NCBI GenBank assembly: GCA_963691815.1
Contig: OY829657.1
Span: forward strand, 22,944,288-23,008,287
Direction of reading: 5' to 3'
Source: Echiichthys vipera
Taxonomy: Eukaryota; Chordata; Actinopteri; Perciformes; Trachinidae
DNA length: 64,000 bases
The position numbers and the translations under genes are program-made. A model generated the notes under the pieces. It ran no database searches. It saw nothing but the letters and a program-made list of their open reading frames with translations, and was not told the DNA's origin. Below, one piece after another: positions 1-13,745 of this stretch (positions within the stretch are counted from its first letter, which is position 1; every line of letters begins with the position of its first letter).

Positions 1-359
1 ATATTTTAATAGACCTTCTGCCTCAGTTTGTGACTGCAGCATAACTCACTTAGAAGGCTGCTGGGGTAAAAATGTCCACTAAGTAGGTCTCTTGTTCACA
101 AACAGAAATTACTTTTTTATTTTATTTTATGTATTTTCTAATGGAGTCATGAAATCATCTACAATATATTTGGAGAATGGTGAATCATAGCTTTCTATTA
201 TCTTGGAAAAGACAACATTGTATTATGAGTTAAACCCTGATTCCCCCCCACACACACACACAGACAGTGAGAGTTGGTAGTAGTTGTTGCAGTAAATTTT
301 TTTTTTTTTGTGATAACAGAAATAACATTTGTATTTATTGCTGTTTCTCCTCCTTTCAG
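1..359 (+). other. nsd2: nsd2 intron (3' part), including acceptor polypyrimidine tract
   Basis: No exon was recognised before the acceptor ending at 359 (TTTCTCCTCCTTTCAG). The interval carries a short CA run near 251-262 and a T run near 298-310, and nothing else that I can support. The upstream exons of the gene must lie before the window. Confidence 0.6.
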
Positions 360-663
360 GAATTCACTCGTGTTTTAACTGTAAGCAGTCGGACGGTGAG
401 GTGCGTCGCTGCCACGTCCCACACTGCGGCAAGTTTTACCACGAGGCGTGCATCCGCCTCAACCCCCTCACTGTGTTCGATAACAAGGGCTTCCGCTGTC
501 CACTCCACACCTGCCTGAGCTGCCACTACGGCTGCCGCACCAAGCAGAAGTTCACTAAAGGTCTGCAACACTGGAGATGCCGCTTTTGGGAGGCACTCTT
601 AATCTGAGACTGGGGGGGCTGGAGGGTCAAATGCATTAGTTGCTTAAGTTTAAGAATCCCTAT

Positions 664-721
<58 letters not shown>

Positions 722-3700
722 TGCATAAGCATAATTTGACGTCTCTCGCACTCTGTACTGTAGGTAGGTTGATGCGCTGTCTGCGCTGCCCTGTCGCATA
801 CCACATTGGTGACTTGTGTGTGGCTGCGGGCAGTGAGATGCTCACCAACACCGCCATCATCTGCACCAACCACTTCAACGCCAAGAAGGGCTACAGCCAC
901 CACAGTCACGTCAACGTCAGCTGGTGCTTCGTCTGCTCCAAAGGTTTGCCATTTCTCCTCTCTTGTCAACACGGTGTTACCAAGAGAGTTGGTATTTAAC
1001 ATCCTTATAAACTGTGGCTGGGCGTGAGGTATTGATTCCTCGATTACTCGCTGTTAGGAGGGAACTAAAGGGGTGAATGAGGGAACTCAACCTCTTTTCT
1101 TGTTGTTTTAACACCACAGCTTAAAGCGCGATGCACAGGAAATATAGCTGTATTTGCAGGGGCATATTTTACAGTTTCTTCCACACATTCAGTGCATATT
1201 TAACAGATTTACTGTAGACAGAGAACATTGATGCGGCGCGATAGTCGAACGTGCGTCTGCTATTAACAAGCTCACTTTCTTTAAAGGGTAGTAAGGAAAT
1301 AGTTTTGGCACAACCAACTGCCCTGGTGGAGCTGTAGCTGGGCAGATGTTAATTACACAAGCTGCAACTGAGGAAATGCTGAACTGCAGCACTTCCTGAG
1401 CATCAGTTTTCAGCTCAAATTCAGCTTTACAGAGACGGCTGTAATTGCATGTGGAAGTTATTAGTGTTAGATGATACTGAAACCCAGAAAGCAAGCAAGC
1501 CAGTTGTAGAATTTGTTACGCTCTGAGTGGTAAATGTTTGATGCCAAGTGAGTGAGTGAGTACGTGGCAGTTCTTTTTGGCTGCTGGTCGGACTTAACAC
1601 TTGCTTATAATTGTGCTTGTTTTATCACGCTTGCACAGATGACTCAACTGTTAATCGGAGCTCTCTTGCAGGCTTTGATGCTGCCTACATAACTAAAGGT
1701 TTAAATTGTTCTTGTGCTGCAGGAGGGCGGCTGCTGTGCTGTGAGTCTTGTCCTGCAGCTTTTCACCCTGACTGCCTGAACATCGCCATGCCCGATGGGA
1801 GCTGGTTCTGCAACGACTGCCGAGCCGGAAAGAAACCCAAATACAGAGACATCATCTGGGTCAAACTGGGAACATACAGGTGAGAGACACTGAGCTCTTG
1901 TGTCCTTGTGTAATGTGACTCCGAATAAATACTCACCCCTGCTCCTTCCCTGTTTTCCTCCTCAGATGGTGGCCTGCAGAGATCCGCCATCCCAGAAACA
2001 TCCCCACCAACATTCAGCATCTTCGCCACGAGATCGGAGAGTTCCCGGTCTTCTTCTTCGGCTCCAAGGACTACTTTTGGACTCACCAGGGCCGAGTGTT
2101 TCCATACATGGAGGGAGACCGGGGCAGCAAGTACCAGAGGACCGGCATCGGCAAAGTCTTCAAGACTGGTAAAGATCTAGATTACTACGTAGGAATACAC
2201 TTCTAGTTGCCGCTGCTACAGATTATCTTTAAAAATTTGATATCAGGAATTTTTAGCTTCATTTACAGTACAAACTTACATTTTATACAAAAGAAAAAAG
2301 ATTAAGGCCATCTACAGAAGCATGCATGTTTAGCATTTTTCTATATTTTCAAGTTTGCAGTAGCTTTCAAATTGTGTGCGAATGTTTCCACACATGAGAT
2401 GAAATGTAACGAGCCTCTACATTGTTTTTTTTTTCCTCAGCTCTGTTGGAGGCTGAATCTCGATTCAAGGAGATAAAAATTAAACGAGAGGCCAAGGAAG
2501 CACAAGAGAACAGCCGAAAACCACCACCGTATAAATTTGTCAAGGTGTGAAATCTAAGAGTGCATCTTTGCATTTGTCTCTTTTGTTCAAATGTATTTTT
2601 AAAGATACAGCCCCAAGTATCCAGTTAATACAAGTGAAGAGGTTACTCTATTCACTTTACTTGTTACAGTTTTATGGTGTTGATGTCTCCTTTTCTTAAC
2701 GTCAGATCAACAAACCCTTCGGTAAGGTTCAGGTCTACACCGCAGACATTTCTGAGATCCCAAAGTGTAACTGCAAGCCGACAGACGAGAGGCCGTGTGG
2801 GTTTGAGTCAGAGTGTCTGAACCGCATGCTGCAGTACGAGTGCCACCCTCAGGTGTGTCCCAGCGGGGAGCGCTGCTGTAACCAGGACTTCACCAAACGC
2901 CTCTACCCAGAAACCAAGATCATCAAGACGCCTGGCAAGGGCTGGGGCCTGATATCTCTCCGAGACATCAAGAAGGTAAGACAAGAGCCTTTTCTGCTGT
3001 GAAACAGTCTTTTAGTGGGATCAGCCAGTGTCTCATGTTAATGTGCATACAATCCGGAAACTTTCATCCCTTAGCTATTCATGTTAGCATTATTTTCATT
3101 ATTGGTTAATTTGTCGATCATTTTCTCGATTAGTTGTTTGGTCTATAAAATGGTTAAAAGAAAATTTGGGTCAGTGTTTTTTTCCCAAAGCCTGAGATGA
3201 CGTCCTCAAATGTCTTGTTTTGTCCTCAAGACATTTGACAAGTTACCGAACTTAAAGCTATTTAGTTTTCTGGTTAGAAGAGAAAGGCAACCAGAAAATG
3301 TTCACTTTTAAGAAGCTGAAATCAGAGAATTGGGACTGTTTTTTTCATAACAAGTAATGACTCAAAACGATTACTGTATTATCAAAATAGTTTTATAGTC
3401 GACAACTTAGAGATTAATCGACTTGGTTGTTGCAGCTCTTACTGGCATATACTGTATGTCAGCAGAGAAATAACAAGCTGAACGAGCTGAACTTAACGCA
3501 CAGGCCTATATGTTGGCACGCAAATTTCACATGTGCACAGATGATGTCAAAGCAAGTCCCATCACAGCCTACTGTACTCCATTGTACACAGCTCACCTAT
3601 GGTGTAAATATAGCTCAGAAAAACTGAAGAAGCTACAGGTAGCATATAATGATGTGTTTAGGGACTTCCTTAAGCTTCCAAGATGGACAAGTGCAGGATC

Positions 3701-6700
3701 TTTGTCCCTACCTTTCATGCTGTGTTGGGGAACATATGTGTCAACTTCTATAGTCATTAAAATGAATAATTGCACTTACTGACACTAAACAGTGATACAA
3801 GGTACTCCTCTGGGTTGTGGAAACGCTGGAATCGATGCTTGTATGTATTTTAATCTATGTTGTCCTTGTATTTGTATGGTCTTTTAATGTCTTTTACAGA
3901 ACTTTGTCTGGAGTAAAGTAAACTTGAAATGTTACATTTGGAGTCAAAACTGCTTTTTAGCAGCTCGGTGACCCACAGCACGATGAATTACAGAAAAGAG
4001 GATCAGATTATTAAAGTATAGGCACTATTTTCACTTTAACATTAAAGGGTGTGTTTCTCAATCAGTGTCAAAAAAGCCACTTTAAAGCCTCTGGTTTCAT
4101 TTCTCTGATTTTAATTTTGTAAAACAGAAAAACATCCAATCGGTGTGAGTAGTTTTTTTTTTTTTAAAGGCACTGTTCGCCAGTACTCATGGGCTCGGGG
4201 CATTTCTATTCTCAAGACGTCGCTGGTCTGTTTCTCAAACAGGGCGAGTTTGTAAACGAGTACATTGGAGAGCTGATAGATGAGGAGGAGTGCCGGGCCA
4301 GGATCAAGTACGCCCAGGAGAACAACATCACGGATTTCTACATGCTCACCATCGACAAGGTTGGTGCCAAAACCGCATGTTGGAACTCTTTTGTTTTGTT
4401 TTGTTTTTGCTCCGCTGTGTGTCGGGGTGCTGTCTTCTCTGCAGCACTGCCATTTCTACTGGGAGCGAGATAACTGAATGGTATTGCATTGGGAATGTTG
4501 CATTACAGACAACTGTGACATTACAGTAGTCAATACTACAAACCTCCTGCTGACCAGCTGAATCCTTTATATAGATCTGTTAAAGCTAATTATATTAATG
4601 GTATAATGTAATAAAACATGACAAAATGTTATTTAGGTGGTAGTAGTGGTATGTAGTGCTACATAAGTTGGTAAAAGAAACTATGGGAATAATTTACAAA
4701 TTTTAAAGGCTGACGGTGTGTGGCTTGTCACTGTAGAGCATCGGATATCTGCTGAAAAAGAGACCAAACACCATTCAGCTGAACATGATGCCCACGTTGC
4801 CATGACACAGACATGGATTAAGTGTTTCTTTTAATTTGGAGGCCCCTTCTCAGAATTTCTTCTTCTTCATGTTCTTAAGGACCGGATCATTGACGCTGGT
4901 CCGAAGGGAAACTACTCTCGCTTCATGAACCACAGCTGTCAACCCAACTGTGAGACACAGAAGTGGACGGTGAACGGCGACACGCGCGTCGGCCTGTTTG
5001 CGGTCTGTGACATTCCAGAAGGTGAGACTACTTAACAATCTCACTTAGAGCTTTGTTCATGTTTGAATAATAATAAAAGCAAAATAAGAAGTATGGGGAC
5101 ACTTCATCTTTTGAGACTAAATATGTGTATGTAATATGTATTGTATGTATTTCAGGGACCGAGCTGACCTTTAATTACAACCTGGACTGCCTCGGGAATG
5201 AGAAGACCGTCTGTCGCTGCGGTGCTCCCAATTGCAGCGGTTTTCTTGGTGATCGGCCTAAGGTGAGCTTTATTTTAAGAGCTGTCGTTTCATTATCAAA
5301 TTGAAGTTGGATACGTTACCAGAATCATTGAAGAAAGAGTACCATTTGTGGTACATTGATACAAATGCAGGTATGTTTTATTGCTGCATATTTCACTAGG
5401 TTTAGTGAAAATAGGTACGCTGACAAGTTAAAACCTCAAAACACAGTAACTGGTGTGGATTCAATATGACATTCATAGTGATAAACGTGTAGTGAGCATT
5501 CAGGGGTATTTTTCCTTTTTTTAGGTAACCTGTTTTGAGTAAATCTATTGTTTTCCTTCATATAACTTTTAAGCTTTAGTTTGAATTTATGAATAAATGT
5601 AGTATTAGAAGTCCGCCCAGCACTGATTAAATGTATCCCGACCTGGCATTTTTCTGCAGAACTCTAACGGCCACACAGCCGAGCCAAAGGGGAAGAGGTT
5701 GAAGAGAAAGTATAAAAGGAGGAAAACCGAGGGAAAGAAGTCTGATGACGATTGTTTCCGCTGCGGGGACGGAGGACAACTGGTGCTCTGTGGCAAGAAG
5801 ACCTGCACCAAAGCTTATCACCTGTCTTGCCTGAACCTCACCAAGAGACCCTTCGGTAAGAAACGACTGAATTACGACACTGCAGCAGTTAATGAAGAAC
5901 CAGATATTCACTGCATGCAACTGGAAGGAAAGGAAAGCTTTGTGTTCTTGTGTTATTTGTTTTTTTTTCTGCCTCCACATGTGTTGAGTCCTTATTATCC
6001 TTCCGTCCCCTGTTATTGTAGATTTTTAGGGATTATCAATAAGAAATGGAAGGAAAACATTTTGCAAGAAGTATATTCTTCCTGTTAACTGGACCTGAGG
6101 CATCTGGCTGACATAAAACACAGATTTATGAACCATTTTTAATTTCAAATGAAATTATTTTAATGTATTTTTCTTCATACTTTGTGATAATTGTCAATTA
6201 GTAAGCACATACTTGCTTCAAAGGGATTAACTTTTACGTAAAGTTTGATTATATTTAAAGGTATGTCTCTGTAGATACAAGGCGTAAAACATTTCCATTT
6301 ATTTCTTTTACGTTCTGGTTTACAGATCGTTATTTCTCCCTTTTTCCAGTGTTTGAGTTTATTTAACCACAGTTGGTTTTGATGCGCTCTAAACTTTGTG
6401 TCCGTATCCTTCGTCCTCGCTCCTGCAGGCCGCTGGGATTGCCCCTGGCACCACTGTGACGTCTGCGGAAAAAACTCTGAGGCGTTCTGCCAGCTCTGCC
6501 CCAACTCTTTCTGCAAGGCTCACCAGGAGGGGGCGCTGCGTCCCTGGCCCCCCACGGGTCAGCTCTGCTGTCTGGATCACGATGAGCAGGAGGGAACAGG
6601 CAACCAGGACCAGGGCATCAACTCGGAGACGAATGCGAAGACGACGACCACCATCGTCGGCCGTCCTAAAGGCTCCAGGAAGGCAGAAGGAGCTGGGGCC

Positions 6701-6739
6701 AAAACAAAAGGCTCCAAAAGGAAAGCCGCAGAGGCCTAA
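360..6739 (+). CDS. nsd2: NSD2 histone-lysine N-methyltransferase (H3K36), 3' part, 11 exons, 5' end outside window
   Basis: Nuclear SET-domain enzyme that mono- and dimethylates histone H3 lysine 36. Exons read by GT-AG signals and phase: 360-560, 764-943, 1723-1879, 1966-2168, 2441-2544, 2706-2975, 4243-4359, 4880-5021, 5156-5262, 5660-5855, 6429-6739 (TAA at 6737-6739). They give 661 in-frame residues. Order in the fragment: PHD-type zinc modules (about 1-170), PWWP (about 175-235, with RWWPAEI), a Lys-rich linker, AWS Cys cluster (about 300-350), SET (350-470, with GEFVNEYIGELIDEEECRAR, RFMNHSCQPNCE and ELTFNYNLDC), post-SET (CRCGAPNCSGFLG), then a C-terminal PHD and C5HCH module (ECFRCGDGGQLVLC-like, CPWHHCDVCGK). 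The C-terminal module and the short basic tail ending KRKAAEA fit NSD2, not NSD1 (very long tail) or NSD3. Upstream HMG box and first PWWP lie outside the window. Catalytic NHSC is intact. Alternative: another NSD paralogue, less likely. Confidence 0.93.
668..720. repeat. (TA)n microsatellite
   Basis: Uninterrupted TA dinucleotide run of about 53 bases in the nsd2 intron between exons 360-560 and 764-943, ending only about 44 bases before the next acceptor. Confidence 0.97.
3080..3440 (+). repeat. interspersed repeat, family A copy 1 (TTGTCGATCATTTTCTCGAT... type)
   Basis: Lies in the long nsd2 intron 2976-4242. It shares several blocks with 20970-21835 and 61050-61245, all in the same orientation: GATGACGTCCTCAAATGTCT, CCAGAAAATGTTCAC, TTAAGAAGCTGAAATCAGAG and a terminal GACAACTTAGAGATTAATCG-like end followed by TTGCAGCTC. 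Non-coding; looks like a fish non-autonomous element. The rest of the intron to 4242 has no feature I can name. Confidence 0.7.
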
Positions 6740-9205
6740 TGGTGACCTTTGACCCCCTCAGAGCCAAAAGGCCAACCTAGACTCTGGTGCCTGCGTCATT
6801 CGTTCATGAACAAATATAAAACCCGCGTTAATAATGTCTCCAAGATCACAAAGAAACAAGGCACTGTACATCTTCATCAGGGAAAGGCGATCTCTCAAAT
6901 GCTCGGCAGCGTCCTCTCGCTCGCCGCTCAAACGTTTCTTATTTTTAAACATTTTCAGGTTTATTTTCCACTCGTCTGCACTGACACGGAACATCTGTGG
7001 TAAAGCTCAAAGCAGCAGAGCGAGCGCAGGTCAGGAAACTTAGGACTAGTGGATATGTACTCTCATTCTTCGACCAACCAAACTCTTCTTTTTTCTTTTA
7101 CTTTTCTTTTTTAATTTAAGAATAACAAAAGAAACCAGTCGGTGTCTGCAGAAAATAACTGAAGCAGCCAGAAGTAAAAGTGAGCGGCAGTGTCACCGTC
7201 TGCTGACTTGAATCTCAGTCACCCCCGTCTCTCAACACAGACGACCTTGAACAGCAGAGTTTTATAGCTATATCTATATATATGTATATCAAAAACCAAA
7301 ATTATGATTACTGGAATTGTGAGACATCAAACAGGTTGCCAAATGGATTGTTTTATTTTTATATATAGTATATATATGTCAGATGTAATATCAAAACACC
7401 AAGACACTATGGATAGGCCTCAGATGACCTCTGTACTTAGGTTATAGGTTATATTTAACTGTAGACTTTTGTTTGCTTTTCAACAACCTGCTATTTAGTT
7501 TTAGCTCAGCTTAACTGTTTAGATTCAAATTTTCTTTTCTTTTTTTGTATCGGGATCCTGAACAATGGTGCCAGAAATCTGCCTACCTCTCGTGAGAACA
7601 AGGGGTTTACAGAAAGTATTAAACGTAGAGCGCTACTTAACTGCCATCGGATATCTAAAAAAACACTACTGGGAGTTTTATAGGTCTTTACCGCTCTTTG
7701 CTCGATGCTAAACCAGATAAATGAAGGATTATGTGCCATTTTTCTGGAGCCTTTTTCTAAGTTGAGCTTTGGGTCCTAAAGTTTCACGGTGCTGAAATAT
7801 CTGAAATCGGAGTTTTATGTATAAATGGAACACATCACCTCTTGCGATGACACCGGGCAGGTTTTTTTTATTGGTGCTAAATTCACTGAGCAGTTCATTT
7901 GTAGCTGAGGTTGTGAAAAAGCCAGACCTCAACTTCTTTTTAACCCTCGGGAGGTTTTTAATCTCAGAACTGCATCCTGCTTGTTGTTTATACTTGAACA
8001 CGGGCTAACATCTTGTCACTTCTTTTTTCATATTTGTACTTGACATGAAGCATCACAAGGAGAGTACGGTGGTGCGTTTAAGGACATGCCAGACTTAAAG
8101 TGTCATCGCTCAGTGCTCTGTGAGCTCCAGCTGCACTTCTTAAACCTCAGCTGTACTTAGTGTCATTTTAATGACTTAAATTCTGTTCTGTAACTCGTAT
8201 ACAAACATGTTAGCCAGCGTTCTTTTAGAGGTCTTCGCGTTGAATTGTTCTAAAGTCATTTGTAACGTAACGATACACGTGTACATTCACGATACAATCG
8301 CCACATATTTGAAAGGGATGACTTGAAGTCAATTAGAATGGAGCTGTTGGTCATCTCTGAAAATGTGGAGCTGAGCCTCTGAAATGTCCTAAAAAGGCCA
8401 CCATACTAGGAGTTTTAAAACCATTTCAGGCACTGTTGTTTCCGTTGAAAAGATGCATGTTGGCATGTTGGTCTCTGCATTGACAGTCTGGAGATACCAG
8501 GTTAACAGTGATAATTGTCTGCCATATTAATATTCTGAAGGGTAAAAGTCAGTTTTTCTTTTGGGGTCGGTCAATGAGGGTTTTTCTTTTAAGCAACTCT
8601 GAGACTACAGACTATTCTTGCACCTTTTTTCTTTTCAATTTCATATTTGATGGTGTCTTCTCAGAACCTCTCTAAACTTACAGCCATTTTCTCAAACTTC
8701 CCCTGGAGAAAAAAAACAAACAGATTTGAGTTGTACAAATGCAACAAAAGGCCAATTGTTTTTGTTTTCAATAAGTGCACCTTTTATTTTTATTGTCCTG
8801 TTTTTGTTTCCCTTTTTTCCCAGGGCGTGTGAATGGGACATGTCCAGAGGTGCAGCGAGTCTCGTACCAGTATTTTCCACTTTGTATGTATCCTAACCAT
8901 GACTTGTGTTGAGTGAATGTAGTCCAGCCAGTTCTTTTTGTAAGCACTGTAATTCCCTGTAGAGCTGAAGTGTAACGTGTGCGTAGGGGTTTCATTCTGT
9001 AACTACTGTCATAGTAAACCAGAGACTAATATGTACATAATGTATAAGTGGTAATAGTGACGCATCTATTGTAAATATCATACAATTTTCTGACATTGTA
9101 TGTTTTGGGTTTTTTGTTGTTTTTTTTCTGGATGCAGTGCTGAAACACTTTTGTGCAGGATCTCACTTCTGTTGAATCGTGCAATAAAAAGTGACCAAAA
9201 CATAC
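6740..9205 (+). other. nsd2: nsd2 3' untranslated region
   Basis: This stretch follows the TAA in the last exon and has no open frame of note. It is T-rich, typical of a long vertebrate 3' UTR, and ends near a canonical AATAAA at 9183-9188. A short AT-repeat patch lies at about 7265-7375. The length (about 2.4 kb) is inferred from the poly(A) signal only. Confidence 0.65.
9183..9188 (+). terminator. nsd2: nsd2 polyadenylation signal AATAAA
   Basis: AATAAA lies in the context GTGCAATAAAAAGTGACC, and the transcript probably ends 10-25 bases downstream. It follows a T-rich stretch and is the first clear canonical hexamer after the stop codon. Inference from sequence only. Confidence 0.65.
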
Positions 9206-9689
9206 ATCTGACGTCTGCGCACTGCTCAAATGATTTCATTTCATATTTGCTACGGCTTGTTACGGCTGTAATCACTTTAAATCAAATTTAAAAACCGCCT
9301 TAAATTAGTTTGAGATATATTTAAAAGGTTTCAAACTGTTTTGCAAAGACATCACTTGTATCATTTTATAAATAATTTTGTCTCTAGTCAGTGGATTCAT
9401 TGGCGAGTACTTTGATAAACGGTTAACTTTAAAAGTAGTTTCTGGTTAAATGTGATAGATATGTATTACATGAATGTTATGGACCAAACAATTGATTTAT
9501 GAATCTGTTGATAATGAACATAACGTAGCAGCCCTAAGACAAAGTAGACTTAAAGTGTCCGCTCAACCAAGTAACGGTGTGTTTTTTGTGTGTTCTCTAC
9601 CCACGCACATCATTTCAGTCTGTCTATAGTCTAGCGTTAGTCTATAGCCCCCCCACACACAGACACACGCAGACACACGCCATGGTTGG

Positions 9690-10660
9690 GGAAAAGTTCA
9701 CGATGTTCACGAAACTTGGTGGGATCATTGCTCTCACCTTGAGGAACATACTGCTATTTTTTTTTTTTTTTGCCTAACAAAAAGTCGACCATCTTGAATT
9801 TTGTGACATGAAACACATGGTTGAGGCCTTTAGGATGCACGAAACTGTGGGCACATGTTCAAACCAATTATGTCCTAATTATGTGCTAGATTATGACTTG
9901 GGTGTGGCACGTCCGGTCTATAGTGCCCCCTAATTGCTTTGAGCACTTGAACGCATTTTTAGCCCGCTTATTATTCTCGAAAGCGCACAAAACTTGGCAG
10001 ACATATGAGAACATTGTGAAAATAAACAGCGATTTGGTCCATGTGTGTTTAGCGGGCTCCATGGCGCCCACTAACACCTGGAAGGCTTTAGTTGAAGCAA
10101 AGTTGCTCTGATATTAAAATATATCATATGATATTAAAATATATCATATAAAATGTAATACCCAAATAGCTTTAATCGTTTCAGGCATATTTCCCATTAG
10201 CTTTCATTACCTCACCCAACTTCCAACAGGAAGTCGGCCATTTTGAGTTTTGTGCGGTTTTCACAGCTTTCCATGTATTTTCTGCAAACTTTTTCAAACT
10301 CCTCCTAGAGGGATTATCGGATTCATTTCATATTTTCTCGGTATAATCCTCCCACCAATGTGACGCTAAATTGTGAAGGAATAGTCAATACCTGGAATGA
10401 TGACGTCATAGCTCATGTGACTACCCGCCATTTTAGGCAGTTTTGGTGTCTTTCTTGACTTCTAGAGAATTCAACAGATTAATCTCCAATGTGGTCAGCA
10501 CAATCACGAGACCTATTTTCTTGACAGCTTTATTTTAATTTGAAATTTTATCACCCAACGCCACAGAGTTGTCTGAAGTATTCTTGCTTTCTGTTATTCA
10601 TTTAGTCTAATTGCTGTCTAATTTACTTTACATAGTTTTTTCTGTTTGTTTTTTTGTTTG
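9690..10660. repeat. old interspersed repeat with internally repeated blocks
   Basis: The block AAAAGTCGACCATCTTGAAT (about 9780) recurs as AGGAAGTCGGCCATTTTGAG (about 10230), each followed by TTTTGTG. Variants of CACGAAACTTGGTGGG / CACAAAACTTGGCAGAC recur at about 9708, 9838 and 9987. This internal similarity plus the fish-typical GGAAGTCGGCCATTTTG text suggests a multicopy repeat rather than a gene. No coding capacity. The interval 9206-9690 shows nothing that I can name. Confidence 0.5.
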
Positions 10661-13600
10661 TTTTCTCTCTGCGATGTAGGGAGTTACGAAAGAGACCCCG
10701 GAGGTTCAGTTTAGCTGTTAGCTGCGAGCTGGAGGGCGCAGATGATGTGCTTTTCTATGGGAGTGGCCCTCAGAGTTGTCACAATGTTAATGTTTTATTC
10801 CCTTTTTATTTTTCTATTTTATTTTTTTAATTTTTGTTTGTTTTGTACTGTTTTACTCTACCTCCTCACTCTCTTCCTCGCCTCCACTACGGATTACTTT
10901 AAGGTCATGCAGTGTCATTCTAACCTTATTATTATTGTCCCTATGGCTAATGCTGTAAACACAGGTACTGGAGTGCTTCTGATTTCCTGGAATACTTAGG
11001 GGATGAACAAAGCGATCAAAATAGGTAAGGTCCTGACACAGTTACAGCAGCTTCATGTGTGATGTTTCTGCAGGAAACACATCTCAGAACAGCCGACACC
11101 TCACGTATTAAGAGGGCGTGGATTAGCCACTCATTCCACTCCAAATTAACAGATAGAGTTAGAGGGGCAGCCATCATCATTCATAAAAGGGTCCTGTTTG
11201 AGCCGACAAATGTATTCCCAGTTACTGACGGCCGCTATGTCAGAGTTCCGGGCACACTCCAGAACACGCCAGTCGTATTCGGTTTATGCGCCCACCTGGG
11301 ACGATGAACAGTTTTTTACAAGTTTATTCTCCAAAATTTAGTTGTGACTCAAATCCGCTCTTATATAGAGTTTAACAACAGCCCTGATGTCAGCAGCTGC
11401 ACTCTGTGGGAATCGCTTAAAGCTACCTTTCGAAGACAAGTGATATCTTATACTTCTCAAATGAGAAGGGCAGAACAGACTAGGCTGGTGGCAATGCAGA
11501 GGAACTGGTAAAACTTGATGGAACTTACTCCACCCCCCCCCCATATAATAATATATATATTATTATAGAAACGGCTACTACTACATTCTGAACACAGCCT
11601 CTTAATGACACACGCAGTGGAGAGACTTTTCTGAGCAGGGAGATAAGGCAGGGAGACTCCTGGCGCAGCAGGCCTGCGCAGCTAGTGCTTCTAGACTGAT
11701 CTCTAAAATTCAACTACCAGACGGTAGCCACACTTCTGACCCAGTGATTATCTCTTTTTTTTACATCTACACCGCACTATATACTTCTGAATGCAGCCCA
11801 ATTACTGCAGCGATCCCTAATCCCTTAGACTGCTTAACGTACCCTCAGATTGATAAAAATATCTCTAGGGAGCTCGGTAGACCCATCGCTCTGTTGGAGG
11901 TCCATGAAGCGATCAGGTCTCCTGGGCCCGACGGTTTTACAGACAAGTTCTTTAAGGCATACTCAACACTATCAGCTCCCAGCCTTGTGAGAATGTTCAA
12001 TGACTCCTTTACTGAGGGCAGATTGCCAACGACCTTGTCTGAGGATTCCTGAAGAAAGACAGGGATCCTTCCTTATGTGGCACCTACAGACCAGTCTCAC
12101 TTTTAAACGTAGATTGTAAGATCCTTGCTAAGGTCCTCACCCTCCGCCTCCAAAGTGTGATGTCATCAATAATTTCAAGACCAGACAGGCTTTACATTAG
12201 GGAGACATCCATTCTTCAACACCAGAAGGTTGCTCAAAATCATATTCTCACCTGGGTCAGACACTACCGAGGTCGTAGTGGCGCGGAGAAAAGCCTTTGA
12301 CCAGGTAGAGTGGGGCTTCCTATTTTTCATTTTGTAGAAATTTGGCTTTGATTCTGATTTTATTTCTTGGGTTAAGCTTCTGTATGCAACCCCCTCTGCA
12401 TCTGTTAACACTAATGTCGTCTGTTCAGCATATTTCCCTCTCAGTCTTGGGACCCGGCAGGGCTGTCCGCTCTCACCCTTGTTGTTTAACCTAGCCATCT
12501 AGCCATTAGCCATCTGGCTTAGAACCCAGAATGAGTTTGAAGTCATCCCTTGTTTTGGCCTGGTCCACAAACTCTCCTTATGTGCTGACCTTCTCTTATT
12601 TATTTTTAAACCCCACATCCTCCCTCCCCCCAGTTTTATCAATCCTGAATCAGTTTGGACACCTATTGGGTTATAAATGGAATATTCAGAAAAGTGAGTT
12701 ATTCTTTGTCAACAACTTGTCAAGATCACTCCCACAATCCACATTCCCCTTTAAAACAGCTGACGGTGTTTGTCACCAGCTCCTTAAGGGACCTTTTTCA
12801 AAAGAACTTCCAGCCACTATTGGATAAATGCAGGTCAGACTGGTCTAGATGGGCCGACCTCCCTCTGTCCCTTCCAGGCCGGGTTAATCTTATTAAGATG
12901 GTAATTTTACCAGTTTCTGTACCTTTTTCAACACCTCCCAATTTGTCTTAACAAATCATTCTTCACTAACCTGGACCAACAACTTAACGTCTTTATTTGG
13001 CAGAATCAACCAGCCCATATCAAAAAACATATTCTTCAACTCCCTAAACCTGAAGGGGGACTAGCACTCCCTAGTTTCCGCCTCTATTTCTGGGCTTGCA
13101 ACATCAATAAACTTTTATATTGGCTCTGCCGTGAAGTGGCAGAGGTCTGCCCACCCTGGGCTCATATTGAGATAAAATCTTCCTCCTGCTCTTTGCACTC
13201 TACGATTTGCTCACAGCTCCCCATAACTGCCCATTCACCAATCTCATTAAAATCTGGATCCAGTTCCTGAAGCAGTACGGCTCACACAGGGCTTCGACCC
13301 TAGCCCCAATTTTAAATAATTCTGCGCTTCTCCCTTCCTGCACCGATCCTACGTTTTGCATATGGTCAGATAAGGGCCTCAGAACGCTTAATGTGCACAG
13401 CAAAGACTCTACATCATACGCAGAAAATGTTGCCATCTTTATTTTATTTAGGAAAACTTCCTGTCCACCTACTTTGAAAACTGTCTTCATTTATATAAAA
13501 AAACAACTAAAAAGATTTTCTCAAAGTAGGGTACTAGAAAGATCTGATCTGATCAATCAACAACTCTTTTCATCTGAAAAAAAGAAAAGATAGGTATTCT
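10660..13600 (+). mobile_element. degenerate L1/Tx1-type LINE (non-LTR retrotransposon)
   Basis: Broken ORF2 on the plus strand. An apurinic endonuclease start is visible in pieces: ISWNT then (after a stop) GMNKAIK near 10980, then FLQETHL and RGAAIIIHKRV at 11065-11200. Reverse transcriptase pieces follow: SPGPDGF near 11930, YRPVSLLNVDCKILAKVL near 12090, FDQVEW near 12295, GTRQGCPLSPLLFNLAI near 12450. The C-terminal part shows LPGRVNLIKM near 12880 and PEGGLALPSF near 13055. Many stops and frameshifts interrupt it, a chunk between endonuclease and RT is missing, and the expected ADD catalytic box near 12580 is altered, so it is dead. Family assignment rests on these motifs. Confidence 0.88.
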
Positions 13601-13739
13601 TAAAGATGAGAGGCCTCCTTAGAATAACATTTGCTTTTTCACTGGAAAGGTTGCTAGTTTGAATGAATTCATGTAACGCAGGGAGTTCCTGAAAAAGATG
13701 AATCATACACGGATCACAGACTTTAAGTCCTCCAGAGTT

Positions 13740-13745
13740 TTTATT
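13740..13745 (-). terminator. jade1: probable jade1 polyadenylation signal
   Basis: TTTATT on the plus strand is AATAAA on the minus strand. It lies about 810 bases beyond the jade1 stop. The choice among several A/T-rich hexamers in the 3' UTR is uncertain. Confidence 0.45.

Noticed and set aside
4189..4242. Possible upstream ATG (MGSGHFYSQDV...) for the nsd2 SET exon
   Set aside because: It is intron read-through before the acceptor at 4242; SET exon phase and homology start at GEFVNEY.
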